This document shows, piece by piece, positions 1 to 7,352 of a DNA stretch of 64,000 nt. The notes below the pieces were generated by a model that was not told where the DNA came from, did no database searches, and worked only from the letters and a program-made list of their open reading frames with translations. This DNA is from Compostimonas suwonensis (GTDB lineage: Bacteria > Actinomycetota > Actinomycetes > Actinomycetales > Microbacteriaceae): contig NZ_PGFB01000002.1 in NCBI RefSeq assembly GCF_002797855.1, positions 372,001 to 436,000 on the forward strand. The letters run 5' to 3'. Every line of letters begins with the position of its first letter. The stretch's first letter is position 1. A program made the translations under genes and the position numbers.

Positions 1-2
1 TC

Positions 3-491
3 GACCACGTGCTCACGAGCTCGAACACGACCCTGCGGGCGGTCTTCGCCGAGGATGCCGCGGCGCTCATCGGCCTCGTTCTCGCCGCCGCCGGCATCGC
101 CCTGCATCAGATCACGGGCAACGCGGCCTTCGACGCTGCGGGCTCGATCCTCATCGGGCTGCTGCTCGCCGTGGTCGCGATCATCCTCATCGACCGCAAC
201 CGGCGATTCCTCGTGGGGGCCGGGCCGACGCCCGAGGTCCGCTCCCGGGCGGGGCGGATGCTGCTCGCGAGCCCGGAGATCGAACGCGTCACCTACCTGC
301 ACCTCGAGTTCGTCGGGCCCGATCGCCTCTTCCTCGTCGCCGCCGTCGACCTGGTCGGCGACCGCCGCGAGGAGGACGTCGCGGTGCAGCTGCGCCGCCT
401 CGAGCGCGTGATCGAGCAGCAGGAGTACGTCGAGACGGCCGTGCTCTCGCTCTCTGTGAGCGACGAGCCCTCTCTCGAGTTCGTCCTCTGA
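3..491 (+). CDS. Cation diffusion facilitator (CDF) transporter, C-terminal part
   Basis: The gene is cut by the left window edge; the frame is already open at base 3, and the GTG at 9 is probably internal. The visible 160 or so residues contain the last two membrane segments (about residues 20-58), a basic IDRNRRF stretch at the membrane exit, and a cytosolic domain with alternating strands and helices (about 75-160). This is the usual end of a CDF metal/proton antiporter. The segment FAEDAAALIGL fits the conserved metal-site helix of the family. By family knowledge it would export a divalent metal such as Zn or Fe; the metal cannot be read from this fragment. It ends 27 bp before the convergent DeoR gene. 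Confidence 0.8.
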   Translation, partial: DHVLTSSNTTLRAVFAEDAAALIGLVLAAAGIALHQITGNAAFDAAGSILIGLLLAVVAIILIDRNRRFLVGAGPTPEVRSRAGRMLLASPEIERVTYLHLEFVGPDRLFLVAAVDLVGDRREEDVAVQLRRLERVIEQQEYVETAVLSLSVSDEPSLEFVL

Positions 492-504
492 GCTCGTCGT
501 CCCG

Positions 505-524
505 TGAGCCCTGCGGGCTCAGGG
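505..524. terminator. Hairpin between convergent genes
   Basis: TGAGCCC-TGC-GGGCTCA forms a perfect 7-bp stem with a 3-nt loop at 505-521. It can be lengthened by CCC/GGG around a bulged G. It lies between the CDF gene and the end of the convergent deoR-type gene, whose stop codon it contains. There is no clear T-run, so intrinsic termination is only plausible. Confidence 0.45.
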
Positions 525-1322
525 AACGGCGGCGGACTCGGCGATCTCGAGGGTGACCCCGAGGTCGCGGATGCCCGCTGCTGCCGCCGGCGCGATCCGG
601 GCATCGGTCACGATGCGGTCGAAGCGGCGGAGCGGCACGACGTCGTACATGCCGAAGGTGCCGAACTTGCTGCTCGTCGCGACGAGCACGCACTCCGACG
701 CCGCCTCGATCGCGGCGAGCTTCACGTCGACCTTCGGCTCGGCGGGCGTCGTGAGGCCGCGCCCGATGTCCCAGGAGCTCGCGCTGATGAACGCGACGTC
801 GGTGTTGATGCGCCGGAGGGTCTCCGCCGCGAGTCTGCCCACCGTCGAGCGGTTCGCGTGGTCGAGGCGTCCGCCGACGTGGATGACCTCGACGTGGTCG
901 GCACCCGTGAGCGCGTCGACGATCGCGAAATCGTTGGTGATGACCGTCATGCCGCTTCTCGCGCGGATGGCGGGCACGATCGCACCCGTCGTCGTCCCCG
1001 CGTCGAGGTACACGGCCATCTCGTCGCGCAGCAGCCGCTCCGCGCACGCCGCGATCGCGGCCTTCTCCTCGGGCTCGCTCACGACCTTCGTCGAGAAGGC
1101 GGGCTCGTGGCGCATCCCGCTCGCGAGCCGGGCGCCACCCGCTATGGAGAACGCACGGCCCTCGCGCTCGAGCATCGCGATGTCGCGCCGGATCGTCATG
1201 TGGGAGACGCCGAGCGCCTCGGTCAGCTGCACGACGCTCAGCACGCCGTCCCGATGCAGGAGCCGCATGATCTCCTCGCGGCGCTGGTCTGGGATGAGCG
1301 GTGTCTCGAAGTCGTTGGTCAT
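519..1322 (-). CDS. DeoR-family sugar-responsive transcriptional regulator
   Basis: A 267-residue repressor-type protein. An N-terminal winged helix-turn-helix (about residues 8-60; QRREEIMRLL, then HMTIRRDIAMLEREG) is followed by a DeoR C-terminal sensor domain with the sugar-phosphate-binding signatures DAGTTTGAIVPAI and TNDFAIVDAL. The start was set at ATG 1322 because it overlaps the stop of the upstream YciI gene as ATGA; the frame is open further upstream, but that sequence is arginine-rich and overlaps yciI. It is the last gene of the minus-strand catabolic operon. It is the obvious candidate regulator of the divergent region at 5153-5339, with a phosphorylated sugar-acid intermediate as likely effector (inference). 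Confidence 0.88.
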   Translation of the reverse strand: MTNDFETPLIPDQRREEIMRLLHRDGVLSVVQLTEALGVSHMTIRRDIAMLEREGRAFSIAGGARLASGMRHEPAFSTKVVSEPEEKAAIAACAERLLRDEMAVYLDAGTTTGAIVPAIRARSGMTVITNDFAIVDALTGADHVEVIHVGGRLDHANRSTVGRLAAETLRRINTDVAFISASSWDIGRGLTTPAEPKVDVKLAAIEAASECVLVATSSKFGTFGMYDVVPLRRFDRIVTDARIAPAAAAGIRDLGVTLEIAESAAVP

Positions 1323-1714
1323 CGTCGTGTCTCGGATCGGGAATCGGCCGAAGGGTCCCCTGCGGCATTGCGAGCGTGTCCGTCGTCTCCGGTCGACACG
1401 AGCGGGGAACACGCCCACGGCCCGTGCCGCAGTTCCCAGTTCGCGACGTCCACCGCGCGGATCGCCCCTGTGACACGATACGGATCGGACGCCAGATCCT
1501 GCTCCAGCTGCGCGCGCGTCGTGGTTTCGAAGACGAGGATCGCACCGCTGCCGTCGTCCAGGCTGCCCGCGCCGAGCAGTCGCCCCCGGTCGACGAGGTC
1601 GCGGATCCATACCCGATGCGGCTCGAGCTGCTCGCGGCGCAGCTCCGCCTCCGCGTCCGCGTAGTGGTAGCTCACGACGGCACGGACGGGCACCTCAGCG
1701 GAGGGCGACGACAT
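1319..1714 (-). CDS. YciI-family protein
   Basis: A 131-residue protein with one ferredoxin-like YCII fold over about residues 8-95. The conserved His (LEPHRVW) and the DPY motif (ASDPYRVTGAIRAV) are in the usual places. Family members are small dimeric proteins with a His-Asp pair; most lack an assigned reaction. The last 30 or so residues are a polar tail of low complexity. ATG 1714 overlaps the end of the cyclase gene by 20 bp, and its stop overlaps the deoR start, so it is translationally coupled inside the catabolic operon. A role in processing a reactive pathway intermediate is possible but unproven. Confidence 0.8.
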   Translation of the reverse strand: MSSPSAEVPVRAVVSYHYADAEAELRREQLEPHRVWIRDLVDRGRLLGAGSLDDGSGAILVFETTTRAQLEQDLASDPYRVTGAIRAVDVANWELRHGPWACSPLVSTGDDGHARNAAGDPSADSRSETRR

Positions 1715-2669
1715 TCGCGGGCGATCCGATGGCGCCCGGGACGTTCTGCGGTGCGCTCACGATGAGGCACTCGTAGCGTCCGTCCGCACGGCAATCCTCG
1801 ACGAGGTCCGAGAGCCACCAGAGCTCGCCGAGCGCGAGCCCGAGCTGGCCGATGAGGATCTGGTGCATAAAGCCGAACGGCCACGACTCCTCGCGCTCGT
1901 CCGGCGGCCAGACCTCGACGGCCGCCGTGTCGCTCGCGATCGCGGAGACGTGCGAGTTCCAGAGGTACTCGACGATCTCCTCCGAGTGCTCGATGCCGGC
2001 GGCCGTGAGGGTGTCACGCCGCGACAGCCGCGTGCGCACCCCCGCCGGCTGCGCCGTGTACCAGCGCAGGAACCCGGTGTGCACGAGCAGGATGTCGCCC
2101 GGCTCGTACTCGATGCCGGCGCGCTCTCGCGCCGCCTCGAGATCGCCCACGGTCACGGGCACCGACTCCCCCGGGCCTCCCCGGGAGGCCACGACGTCGG
2201 AGACGTCGAGGACGACCCCGCGCCCGGCGATGCCGCGACGGGCCCAGTGGTCGATCGTGTTCCGCCGGCCGCTCAGCACGTCGTCGGCGGTCGCCCCGTT
2301 GTAGAAGGCGTCGGGCGTGTAGGCGACGTGGCCGAGGGAGTCCCACTGGCTGCCCGCCTGCGAGTAGACGTTGTCACGCACGTCGTCGAGGATCTTGTCC
2401 TGACGCGAGACGAGCGGGGTGAGCCGCGACGCCCCCCGGCTGAAGAGGGGCGGGGTGAGCAGTTCGCTGCTGATGTCGAGCGGGAAGACCCGGCCGGTCC
2501 GCAGAGAGCGGGCGGCGCGCAGCACGGCCTCGGGCGAGAGGAGGTTCATCAGGCCGACGGCGTCGTCCTCGCCGAACACCCCCCAGCCGGAGTGCACTCC
2601 CCCTTCGACGACGGGGAGCTCGCGATACGAGGGGAGCGCACGCCCGCGCTCGGTGCCCGTGTCGCTCAT
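1695..2669 (-). CDS. Cyclase-family (kynurenine formamidase-like) metal-dependent hydrolase
   Basis: A 324-residue protein of the cyclase/formamidase superfamily. The core metal-binding signature appears as QWDSLGHV (about residues 105-112). It is followed by a region with DVSDVV, GDILLVHTGF and the late segment SHVSAIASDTAAVEV, typical of the longer members of this family. Members hydrolyse amide or lactone-like bonds using a divalent metal. ATG 2669 overlaps the stop of the upstream transporter (ATGA). In this locus a lactonase or amidohydrolase step on a sugar-acid derivative would fit, but the substrate is not readable from the sequence. Confidence 0.82.
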   Translation of the reverse strand: MSDTGTERGRALPSYRELPVVEGGVHSGWGVFGEDDAVGLMNLLSPEAVLRAARSLRTGRVFPLDISSELLTPPLFSRGASRLTPLVSRQDKILDDVRDNVYSQAGSQWDSLGHVAYTPDAFYNGATADDVLSGRRNTIDHWARRGIAGRGVVLDVSDVVASRGGPGESVPVTVGDLEAARERAGIEYEPGDILLVHTGFLRWYTAQPAGVRTRLSRRDTLTAAGIEHSEEIVEYLWNSHVSAIASDTAAVEVWPPDEREESWPFGFMHQILIGQLGLALGELWWLSDLVEDCRADGRYECLIVSAPQNVPGAIGSPANVVALR

Positions 2670-4027
2670 CGTGAACGCTCCTCCACACGCGCGGGCGCCG
2701 CCGGCTCGGGGGTCTCCCCGTCGACGGCGAAGAGGTTGCGGCCCTTCGTCTCCGGCAGCCAGCGTGCGAGCACGATGAACGCGACGAGCGAGATGACCAC
2801 GAGGAAGTAGGCCGGGGCGACGGAGCTCGCGAAGGTCAGGGCCAGCCAGGCGCCGATATAGGGAGCGGGGCCCGAGATGAAGGCGATCGCGATGTTGAAG
2901 CCGATGGCACTCGCCGAGGAGCGCGAGTCCGCCGGGTAGAGCTCCACGAGGAGGACGACGCACGTGACGCTCGCGAGGCACTGGACGGCGGCGATGAGCA
3001 GGATGCCCGCGTAGACGAGGAGAGTCTCCCCTGTCGCCATGAGCATAAAGGCCGGGATCGACAGCACGACGTAGCCCGCCATCGCGATGAGGTTCGGCAC
3101 GCGGCGTCCCACCTTGTCGACGACCCAGCCCGCGACGACGCAGAACACCGTGTAGATCGCGAGACAGGATCCGACGATCAGGAGGGCCTCTTTCGCCTCC
3201 ATGCCGATCGTCACCTGGAGGTAGTTGACCGTGAAGGTCGAGAGGTAGTAGTAGCCCGTACCGTGCACGGCGCCGAACGCGAGCGTCAGCAGCATGGGCT
3301 TCCAGTCGCGCAGCAGTCCCTTGAAGGGGGACTTCGCGACCGTGTGCTTCTCGCGCAGCGCGGTGAAGACGGGGCTCTCCTCGAGACGGAAGCGCAGGAT
3401 GAGCCCGATGATGATCATCGGGGCGGCGAGCCAGAACGGGATGCGCCATCCGAAGTCGTTCATCTGCTCCGTCGTGAGGACGGAGGTCAGCAGCAGGGCG
3501 AGGAAGCTGCCCGATGCCGTTGCGAAGCCGGCCGTCGCCGAGACGATGCTCGCGTAGCGCGCGCGCTTGTTGGTGGGCGCCCCTTCGACCAGGTAGGTCG
3601 CGGCGCCCGTCCACTCACCTCCGGCCGAGAGCCCCTGCAGGGCGCGCAGGGCCACGAGGAGAACGGGCGCGCCGACTCCGATGGCCGCGTAGGTGGGCAG
3701 GAAGCCGATGAGCACGGTGGCGAGGCCCATGGCCGTGATGGAGATCGCGAGGGCGACCCGGCGCCCCCAGCGGTCGCCGATGGGTCCCAGGATGAAGCCG
3801 CCGAGCGGGCGGAAGAAGAAGCCGATCGCGAAGACCCCGAGCGACGAGAGGGTGGAGACCACCGGGTCGTCGCTCGCGAAGAACAGCTTGCCGATGATCA
3901 CGGCCAGGAAGCCGTAGACGGCGAAGTCGTACCATTCGAGGAAGTTGCCGATTCCGACGGCGATTCCGACGGAGGCGGGTTTGCTGTGGGTCTGCATGGT
4001 CTGGGGGGAGGGTGCGGCTGTCGACAC
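2666..4027 (-). CDS. MHS-family MFS transporter (metabolite:H+ symporter)
   Basis: A 453-residue inner-membrane carrier with about 12 hydrophobic segments. Signatures of the MHS group (KgtP/ProP/ShiA relatives) are NFLEWYDFAVYGF near the N-terminus, GDRWGRR in the loop between helices 2 and 3, LQGLSAGGEW, and RLEESPVF in the central loop. The start was placed at GTG 4027 because AGAGAGG lies 8 nt upstream; the frame is open further upstream but that sequence is Pro/Ser-rich and overlaps a repeat. It probably imports the organic acid degraded by the neighbouring enzymes. It lies 141 bp after the dehydrogenase gene. Confidence 0.88.
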   Translation of the reverse strand: MSTAAPSPQTMQTHSKPASVGIAVGIGNFLEWYDFAVYGFLAVIIGKLFFASDDPVVSTLSSLGVFAIGFFFRPLGGFILGPIGDRWGRRVALAISITAMGLATVLIGFLPTYAAIGVGAPVLLVALRALQGLSAGGEWTGAATYLVEGAPTNKRARYASIVSATAGFATASGSFLALLLTSVLTTEQMNDFGWRIPFWLAAPMIIIGLILRFRLEESPVFTALREKHTVAKSPFKGLLRDWKPMLLTLAFGAVHGTGYYYLSTFTVNYLQVTIGMEAKEALLIVGSCLAIYTVFCVVAGWVVDKVGRRVPNLIAMAGYVVLSIPAFMLMATGETLLVYAGILLIAAVQCLASVTCVVLLVELYPADSRSSASAIGFNIAIAFISGPAPYIGAWLALTFASSVAPAYFLVVISLVAFIVLARWLPETKGRNLFAVDGETPEPAAPARVEERSR

Positions 4028-4100
4028 GATGTGTACCTCTCTGTACGAAGGCGGGATGCTGGGTGGTCCGGGCCGATCGCGGCTCGGTCGTGCGGATGGT

Positions 4101-4124
4101 GCGAGGGTGCGAGGGTGCGAGGGT
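4101..4124. repeat. Three tandem copies of GCGAGGGT
   Basis: Three perfect copies of the 8-bp unit GCGAGGGT lie back to back in the 141-bp gap between the dehydrogenase and the MHS transporter. The rest of the gap is G-rich with no hairpin or terminator. No function is evident; a slippage-prone microsatellite is the simplest reading. Confidence 0.8.
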
Positions 4125-4168
4125 GGTGGTCCGGTGGTGCGGGGCGACGTCACGACGTCGCAGCCGGG

Positions 4169-5152
4169 TCAGAGGCCGGGAGGCGGTCCGAGGCGCTTGC
4201 GCAGCTGGTCGAGCTCGCGGTAGGCGGCGTCGCGATAGGCCACGAGCGCATCTTTCTTCTCCGGATCGATGTCGAGGAATCCGCGACCGCCGCTCTTGAG
4301 GCCCAGGTTGCCTTCCCCGACGACGCTCAGCAGCGCGTCCGGAGCGGCGAGGCGCTCTCCGTAGACCGATGCGAGCGTCTCGTACGAGGCGGCGTAGACG
4401 TCGAGGCCCGCCATGTCGCCGATCGCGAAGGGCCCGAAGAGCGCAAGACGGAACCCGAATGCGTTACTGACGATGAGGTCGATCTGCTCGGGCGCCGCGA
4501 GGCCTTCCTCGACGATCCGCACCGCCTCCTTGTAGAGGGCGAACTGCAGACGATTGGCCACGAAGCCGGGGGTGTCGGCCACCCGCACGGGCACCTTGCC
4601 CGCGCGCCGCATGAGCTCCTCGACCCGCAGCACTGCGTCTTCGCGGGTGCTCTCGCTGGGGATGATCTCGACGCCGGGGATGAAGGGGGCCGGGTTCATC
4701 CAGTGCACACCGAGGAAGCGCTCGGGCAGGGTGACGGATGCCGCGAGCTCGCCGATCGGGATGGCGGAGGTGTTGCTGCCGATGATCGTGTCCGGTCGGG
4801 CGGCTGCGGAGATCCGCGCGAGTGCCTCGGTCTTGACCGGACGGGACTCGAACACCGCCTCGGTCACGTAGTCGACGTCGGCGACGGCGTCTTCGACGCT
4901 CGTCGCGGCGCGCAGTCGGGTGGAGAGCACCTCGGCGGAGCCCGCGTCGAAGAGGCCGGCCCCCTCGAGGCGGCGCGCCTCGTCGATGAGGCGTACCCGG
5001 GCGGCTTCCGCGCGCTCGGCGTCGACGTCTCCGAGGGCGACGTCGACACCCGCGAGGGCGAGCATCTGGGCGATGCCGCCTCCCATGTAGCCGGAGCCGA
5101 CGACGGCCGCCCGTTCGATCGCGGCGCCAGTGGTTTCGCCGGTTGGTGTCAT
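4169..5152 (-). CDS. 3-hydroxyacyl-CoA / L-gulonate 3-dehydrogenase-like NAD-dependent dehydrogenase
   Basis: A 327-residue protein. An N-terminal Rossmann domain has GSGYMGGGIA (about residues 19-28), NTSAIPI and the catalytic-His region GVHWMNPAP. The C-terminal helical 3HCDH domain includes DTPGFVANRL and FGFRLALFGPFAIGDMAGLD. The length and the GPF-DMAGLD segment resemble lambda-crystallin/L-gulonate 3-dehydrogenase and carnitine dehydrogenase more than the long fatty-acid oxidation enzymes. It is the first gene of the minus-strand arm, divergent from otnK. I infer that it oxidises the 3-hydroxyl of a sugar acid to give the 3-oxo acid used by OtnK; an acyl-CoA substrate cannot be excluded. 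Confidence 0.85.
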   Translation of the reverse strand: MTPTGETTGAAIERAAVVGSGYMGGGIAQMLALAGVDVALGDVDAERAEAARVRLIDEARRLEGAGLFDAGSAEVLSTRLRAATSVEDAVADVDYVTEAVFESRPVKTEALARISAAARPDTIIGSNTSAIPIGELAASVTLPERFLGVHWMNPAPFIPGVEIIPSESTREDAVLRVEELMRRAGKVPVRVADTPGFVANRLQFALYKEAVRIVEEGLAAPEQIDLIVSNAFGFRLALFGPFAIGDMAGLDVYAASYETLASVYGERLAAPDALLSVVGEGNLGLKSGGRGFLDIDPEKKDALVAYRDAAYRELDQLRKRLGPPPGL

Positions 5153-5238
5153 ACTCTCTGTCCTTCGTTGGCGTGTGCGGAGCTGCTCGGCTGAGGAGTA
5201 GCGTGCCGCGGACGTGCTTGCGCCCGCGTGACGGCGAG

Positions 5239-5266
5239 CCTATACATCGGTTCACATGACTGTCAA
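5239..5266 (-). promoter_or_regulatory. Predicted sigma-70-type promoter of the dehydrogenase operon
   Basis: On the minus strand a perfect TTGACA (5266-5261) is followed after 16 bp by TATAGG (5244-5239), about 90 bp upstream of ATG 5152. The surrounding 70 bp is the most AT-rich part of the locus. Confidence 0.55.
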
Positions 5267-5295
5267 CTCTGATAACATTTCTTCACGAATCAGAA

Positions 5296-5315
5296 CATGA
5301 TCGTTTCGTATCATG
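5296..5315. promoter_or_regulatory. Inverted repeat CATGAT-N8-ATCATG, candidate DeoR operator
   Basis: A perfect 6-bp inverted repeat with an 8-bp spacer lies in the divergent region, 25 bp upstream of the chosen otnK start. A DeoR-family gene is encoded in the same locus, so this is the best candidate operator. Its distance from the minus-strand promoter (about 30 bp) would allow control of both arms. Confidence 0.45.
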
Positions 5316-5339
5316 ACCACGGATGAGAGGAACCACCAC

Positions 5340-6638
5340 GTGCTTGCCTGGGGCTGCATCGCCGACGATGTCACCGGAGCCACTGATCTCGCCGGCAACT
5401 TCGTCGCTCGCGGGTACTCGACCATCGTGTTGTTCGGACTCGACGCTCTCCGCGCGTCGAGCACGCCCGAGAGCCGCCTCGCCGACGTCGACGTCGTCGT
5501 CGTCGCCCTCAAGTCGCGCACCGCCCCCGTGGATCAAGCGGTGTCGGAGAGCCTCTCCGCCCTGCGTTTCCTCGAGGGGGCGGGAGCGGAGCGCATCTAC
5601 GTGAAGTACTGCTCCACCTTCGACTCCACGCCTCGCGGCAACATCGGCCCGGTGATCGACGCCGTCCTCGACGCGACGCACGAGACGTTCACGATCGCCG
5701 TGCCGAGCTTCCCCGACACCGGGCGCACCGTCTACAACGGGCACCTCTTCGTCGGCGGCGACCTCCTGAGCGAGAGCTCGATGCGCTTCCACCCGCTCAC
5801 CCCCATGACCGACTCGAGCGTGCCCCGGCTGCTCGATCCGCAGACCCGCAATCGGGTCGAATCCGTGCGGCTCGACGAGGTGCGCGCCGGAGCAGGGGCG
5901 CTGAGTGCGCGATTCGGCGAGTTGAGCTCGGGGACGCCGGGAACGATCGCCGTCGTCGACGCGGTGACCGACGACGACCTCGCGACGATCTCCACCGCCG
6001 CCTCGGGACTGCGCATCGTCACGGGGGGCTCCGGTCTGGCTCTCGGCCTCGCGCCGTCCGGCCGCAGTGACGCGCACTCGATCACCGTGGCGCACGGGCA
6101 TCGCGCCATCCTGTGCGGAAGCGCTTCACTGCGCACCCGTGAGCAGATCGCCCGCGCCAGGAGCGGCGGCGTGCCCTGGCGCAAGCTCGACCTCGACGAG
6201 GTGCGCACCGACCCGAACGGCACGGTCGCCCGGACGATCGAGTGGGCACGCTCCTCCTGGCTCGACGACCCGGGAAGCACGCCGCTCGTCTACTCGGTCG
6301 ACGAGCTCGGCGACATCGCCGGAGCCGACGCCGGCTTCGACGCCGCGGCCGCCATCGAAGACGTGATCGGCGCCATCGCCGACGGGCTCGTCGACGCGGG
6401 CGCCCGGCAGATCATCGTCGCGGGCGGTGAGACCTCCGGCCGCGTGATCGCGCAGCTCGGCGTTCAGGCCCTTGCGATCGGCGCGCCGATCGCACCGGGC
6501 GTCTCCTGGAGCGAGGCGCGCACGCACCGGGGTGCGATCGTGGATCTCGCCCTCAAATCGGGGAACTTCGGAGACCCGGACATGTTCCTGACGGCCTGGC
6601 ATGCGCTCGACGCCGCGAACGAGGGAGGACGCGCATGA
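5340..6638 (+). CDS. otnK: Four-carbon acid sugar kinase (OtnK-type, DUF1537 family)
   Basis: About 432 residues. The N-terminal substrate domain opens with WGCIADDVTGATDLAGNF, the hallmark of the family, followed by KYCSTFDSTPRGNIGPV. The C-terminal nucleotide-binding domain contains IIVAGGETSGRV and the closing segment LALKSGNFGDPDMF. OtnK enzymes phosphorylate 3-oxo-tetronates at C4, ahead of OtnC. GTG 5340 was preferred because AGAGG ends 9 nt before it; an in-frame ATG at 5313 has no ribosome site and lies inside the inverted repeat. The stop overlaps the next start (ATGA), so kinase and decarboxylase are coupled. Whether the substrate is exactly 3-oxo-tetronate is an inference from the pair. 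Confidence 0.88.
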   Translation: MLAWGCIADDVTGATDLAGNFVARGYSTIVLFGLDALRASSTPESRLADVDVVVVALKSRTAPVDQAVSESLSALRFLEGAGAERIYVKYCSTFDSTPRGNIGPVIDAVLDATHETFTIAVPSFPDTGRTVYNGHLFVGGDLLSESSMRFHPLTPMTDSSVPRLLDPQTRNRVESVRLDEVRAGAGALSARFGELSSGTPGTIAVVDAVTDDDLATISTAASGLRIVTGGSGLALGLAPSGRSDAHSITVAHGHRAILCGSASLRTREQIARARSGGVPWRKLDLDEVRTDPNGTVARTIEWARSSWLDDPGSTPLVYSVDELGDIAGADAGFDAAAAIEDVIGAIADGLVDAGARQIIVAGGETSGRVIAQLGVQALAIGAPIAPGVSWSEARTHRGAIVDLALKSGNFGDPDMFLTAWHALDAANEGGRA

Positions 6639-7345
6639 CCACCGATCAGCAGACGGCCGCGGGCACGCCCGGCAGCCCGGCGGAGGCCTCGGCCGACCGT
6701 GAGGCGCTGCGCGCGGCCGGCGCCGAGCTCGTCTCGGTCGCGAGCCGCCTCTCCCGCCTGGGGTTGAGCCCCGGATCGTCCGGCAACGCGAGCGTCCGCG
6801 TCGGGGAGCGCATCGTGGCGACCCCCACCGGGTCCGAGATGGGCGGGCTCGACCCGGCCGCGCTCTCGCAGCTCGACCTCGAGGGCGCTCTCGTCGCGGG
6901 CCCGCGCACGACCAAGGAGTTCCCCCTCCACCGCGCTCTCTACCGCAGGGATCCCTCGGCGCGAGCGGTCGTGCACCTCCACTCCGCCAGCGCTGCGGCC
7001 GTGTCCTGTCTCGCGCCCTGGTCCGAGCTCAGTGCGATCGCGCCGATCAGTCCCTATTTCGTCATGCGAGTGGGCCAGACCCCTTTGATCCCTTACGCCG
7101 ACCCCGGGGATCCGGCGCAGGCCGACGACGTCGAGGCGCTCCCGATCCCGTTCAGGGCCGTGCTCCTGCAGAACCACGGCTCGCTCGTCGTGGGCCCCGA
7201 CCTCGCCTCGGCAGCCGAGATCGCGATCGAGCTCGAGGAGGCATGCCGTCTCTGGCTGCTCGTGCGCGACCGGGACGCCCATCACCTGAGCCACGACGAC
7301 GCCGCGCGGCTGGCCGACCGCTACGGCTCGATCTGGAGCCGCTGA
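6635..7345 (+). CDS. otnC: Class II aldolase/adducin-family decarboxylase (OtnC-type)
   Basis: 236 residues. The class II aldolase fold shows GNASVRV, the phosphate loop segment TPTGSEMGGL, the metal-binding HLHSASAAAVS (about residue 110) and the third-His region LLQNHGSLVVG. OtnC members decarboxylate 3-oxo-tetronate 4-phosphate to a triose phosphate using a divalent metal, and they are almost always beside OtnK, as here. L-fuculose/ribulose-phosphate aldolase activity is the alternative. The gene ends only 7 bp from the convergent ABC gene, with no visible terminator between. Confidence 0.85.
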   Translation: MTTDQQTAAGTPGSPAEASADREALRAAGAELVSVASRLSRLGLSPGSSGNASVRVGERIVATPTGSEMGGLDPAALSQLDLEGALVAGPRTTKEFPLHRALYRRDPSARAVVHLHSASAAAVSCLAPWSELSAIAPISPYFVMRVGQTPLIPYADPGDPAQADDVEALPIPFRAVLLQNHGSLVVGPDLASAAEIAIELEEACRLWLLVRDRDAHHLSHDDAARLADRYGSIWSR

Positions 7346-7352
7346 GCGCGCG

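Noticed and set aside
1323-1610. N-terminal extension of the DeoR protein
   Set aside because: The extra 96 residues are Arg/Pro-rich, overlap the yciI gene in another frame and have no ribosome site, whereas ATG 1322 gives a canonical DeoR start.
4101-4124. GCGAGGGT repeats as an operator array
   Set aside because: They lie mid-operon after the dehydrogenase gene, lack dyad symmetry, and look like slippage repeats.
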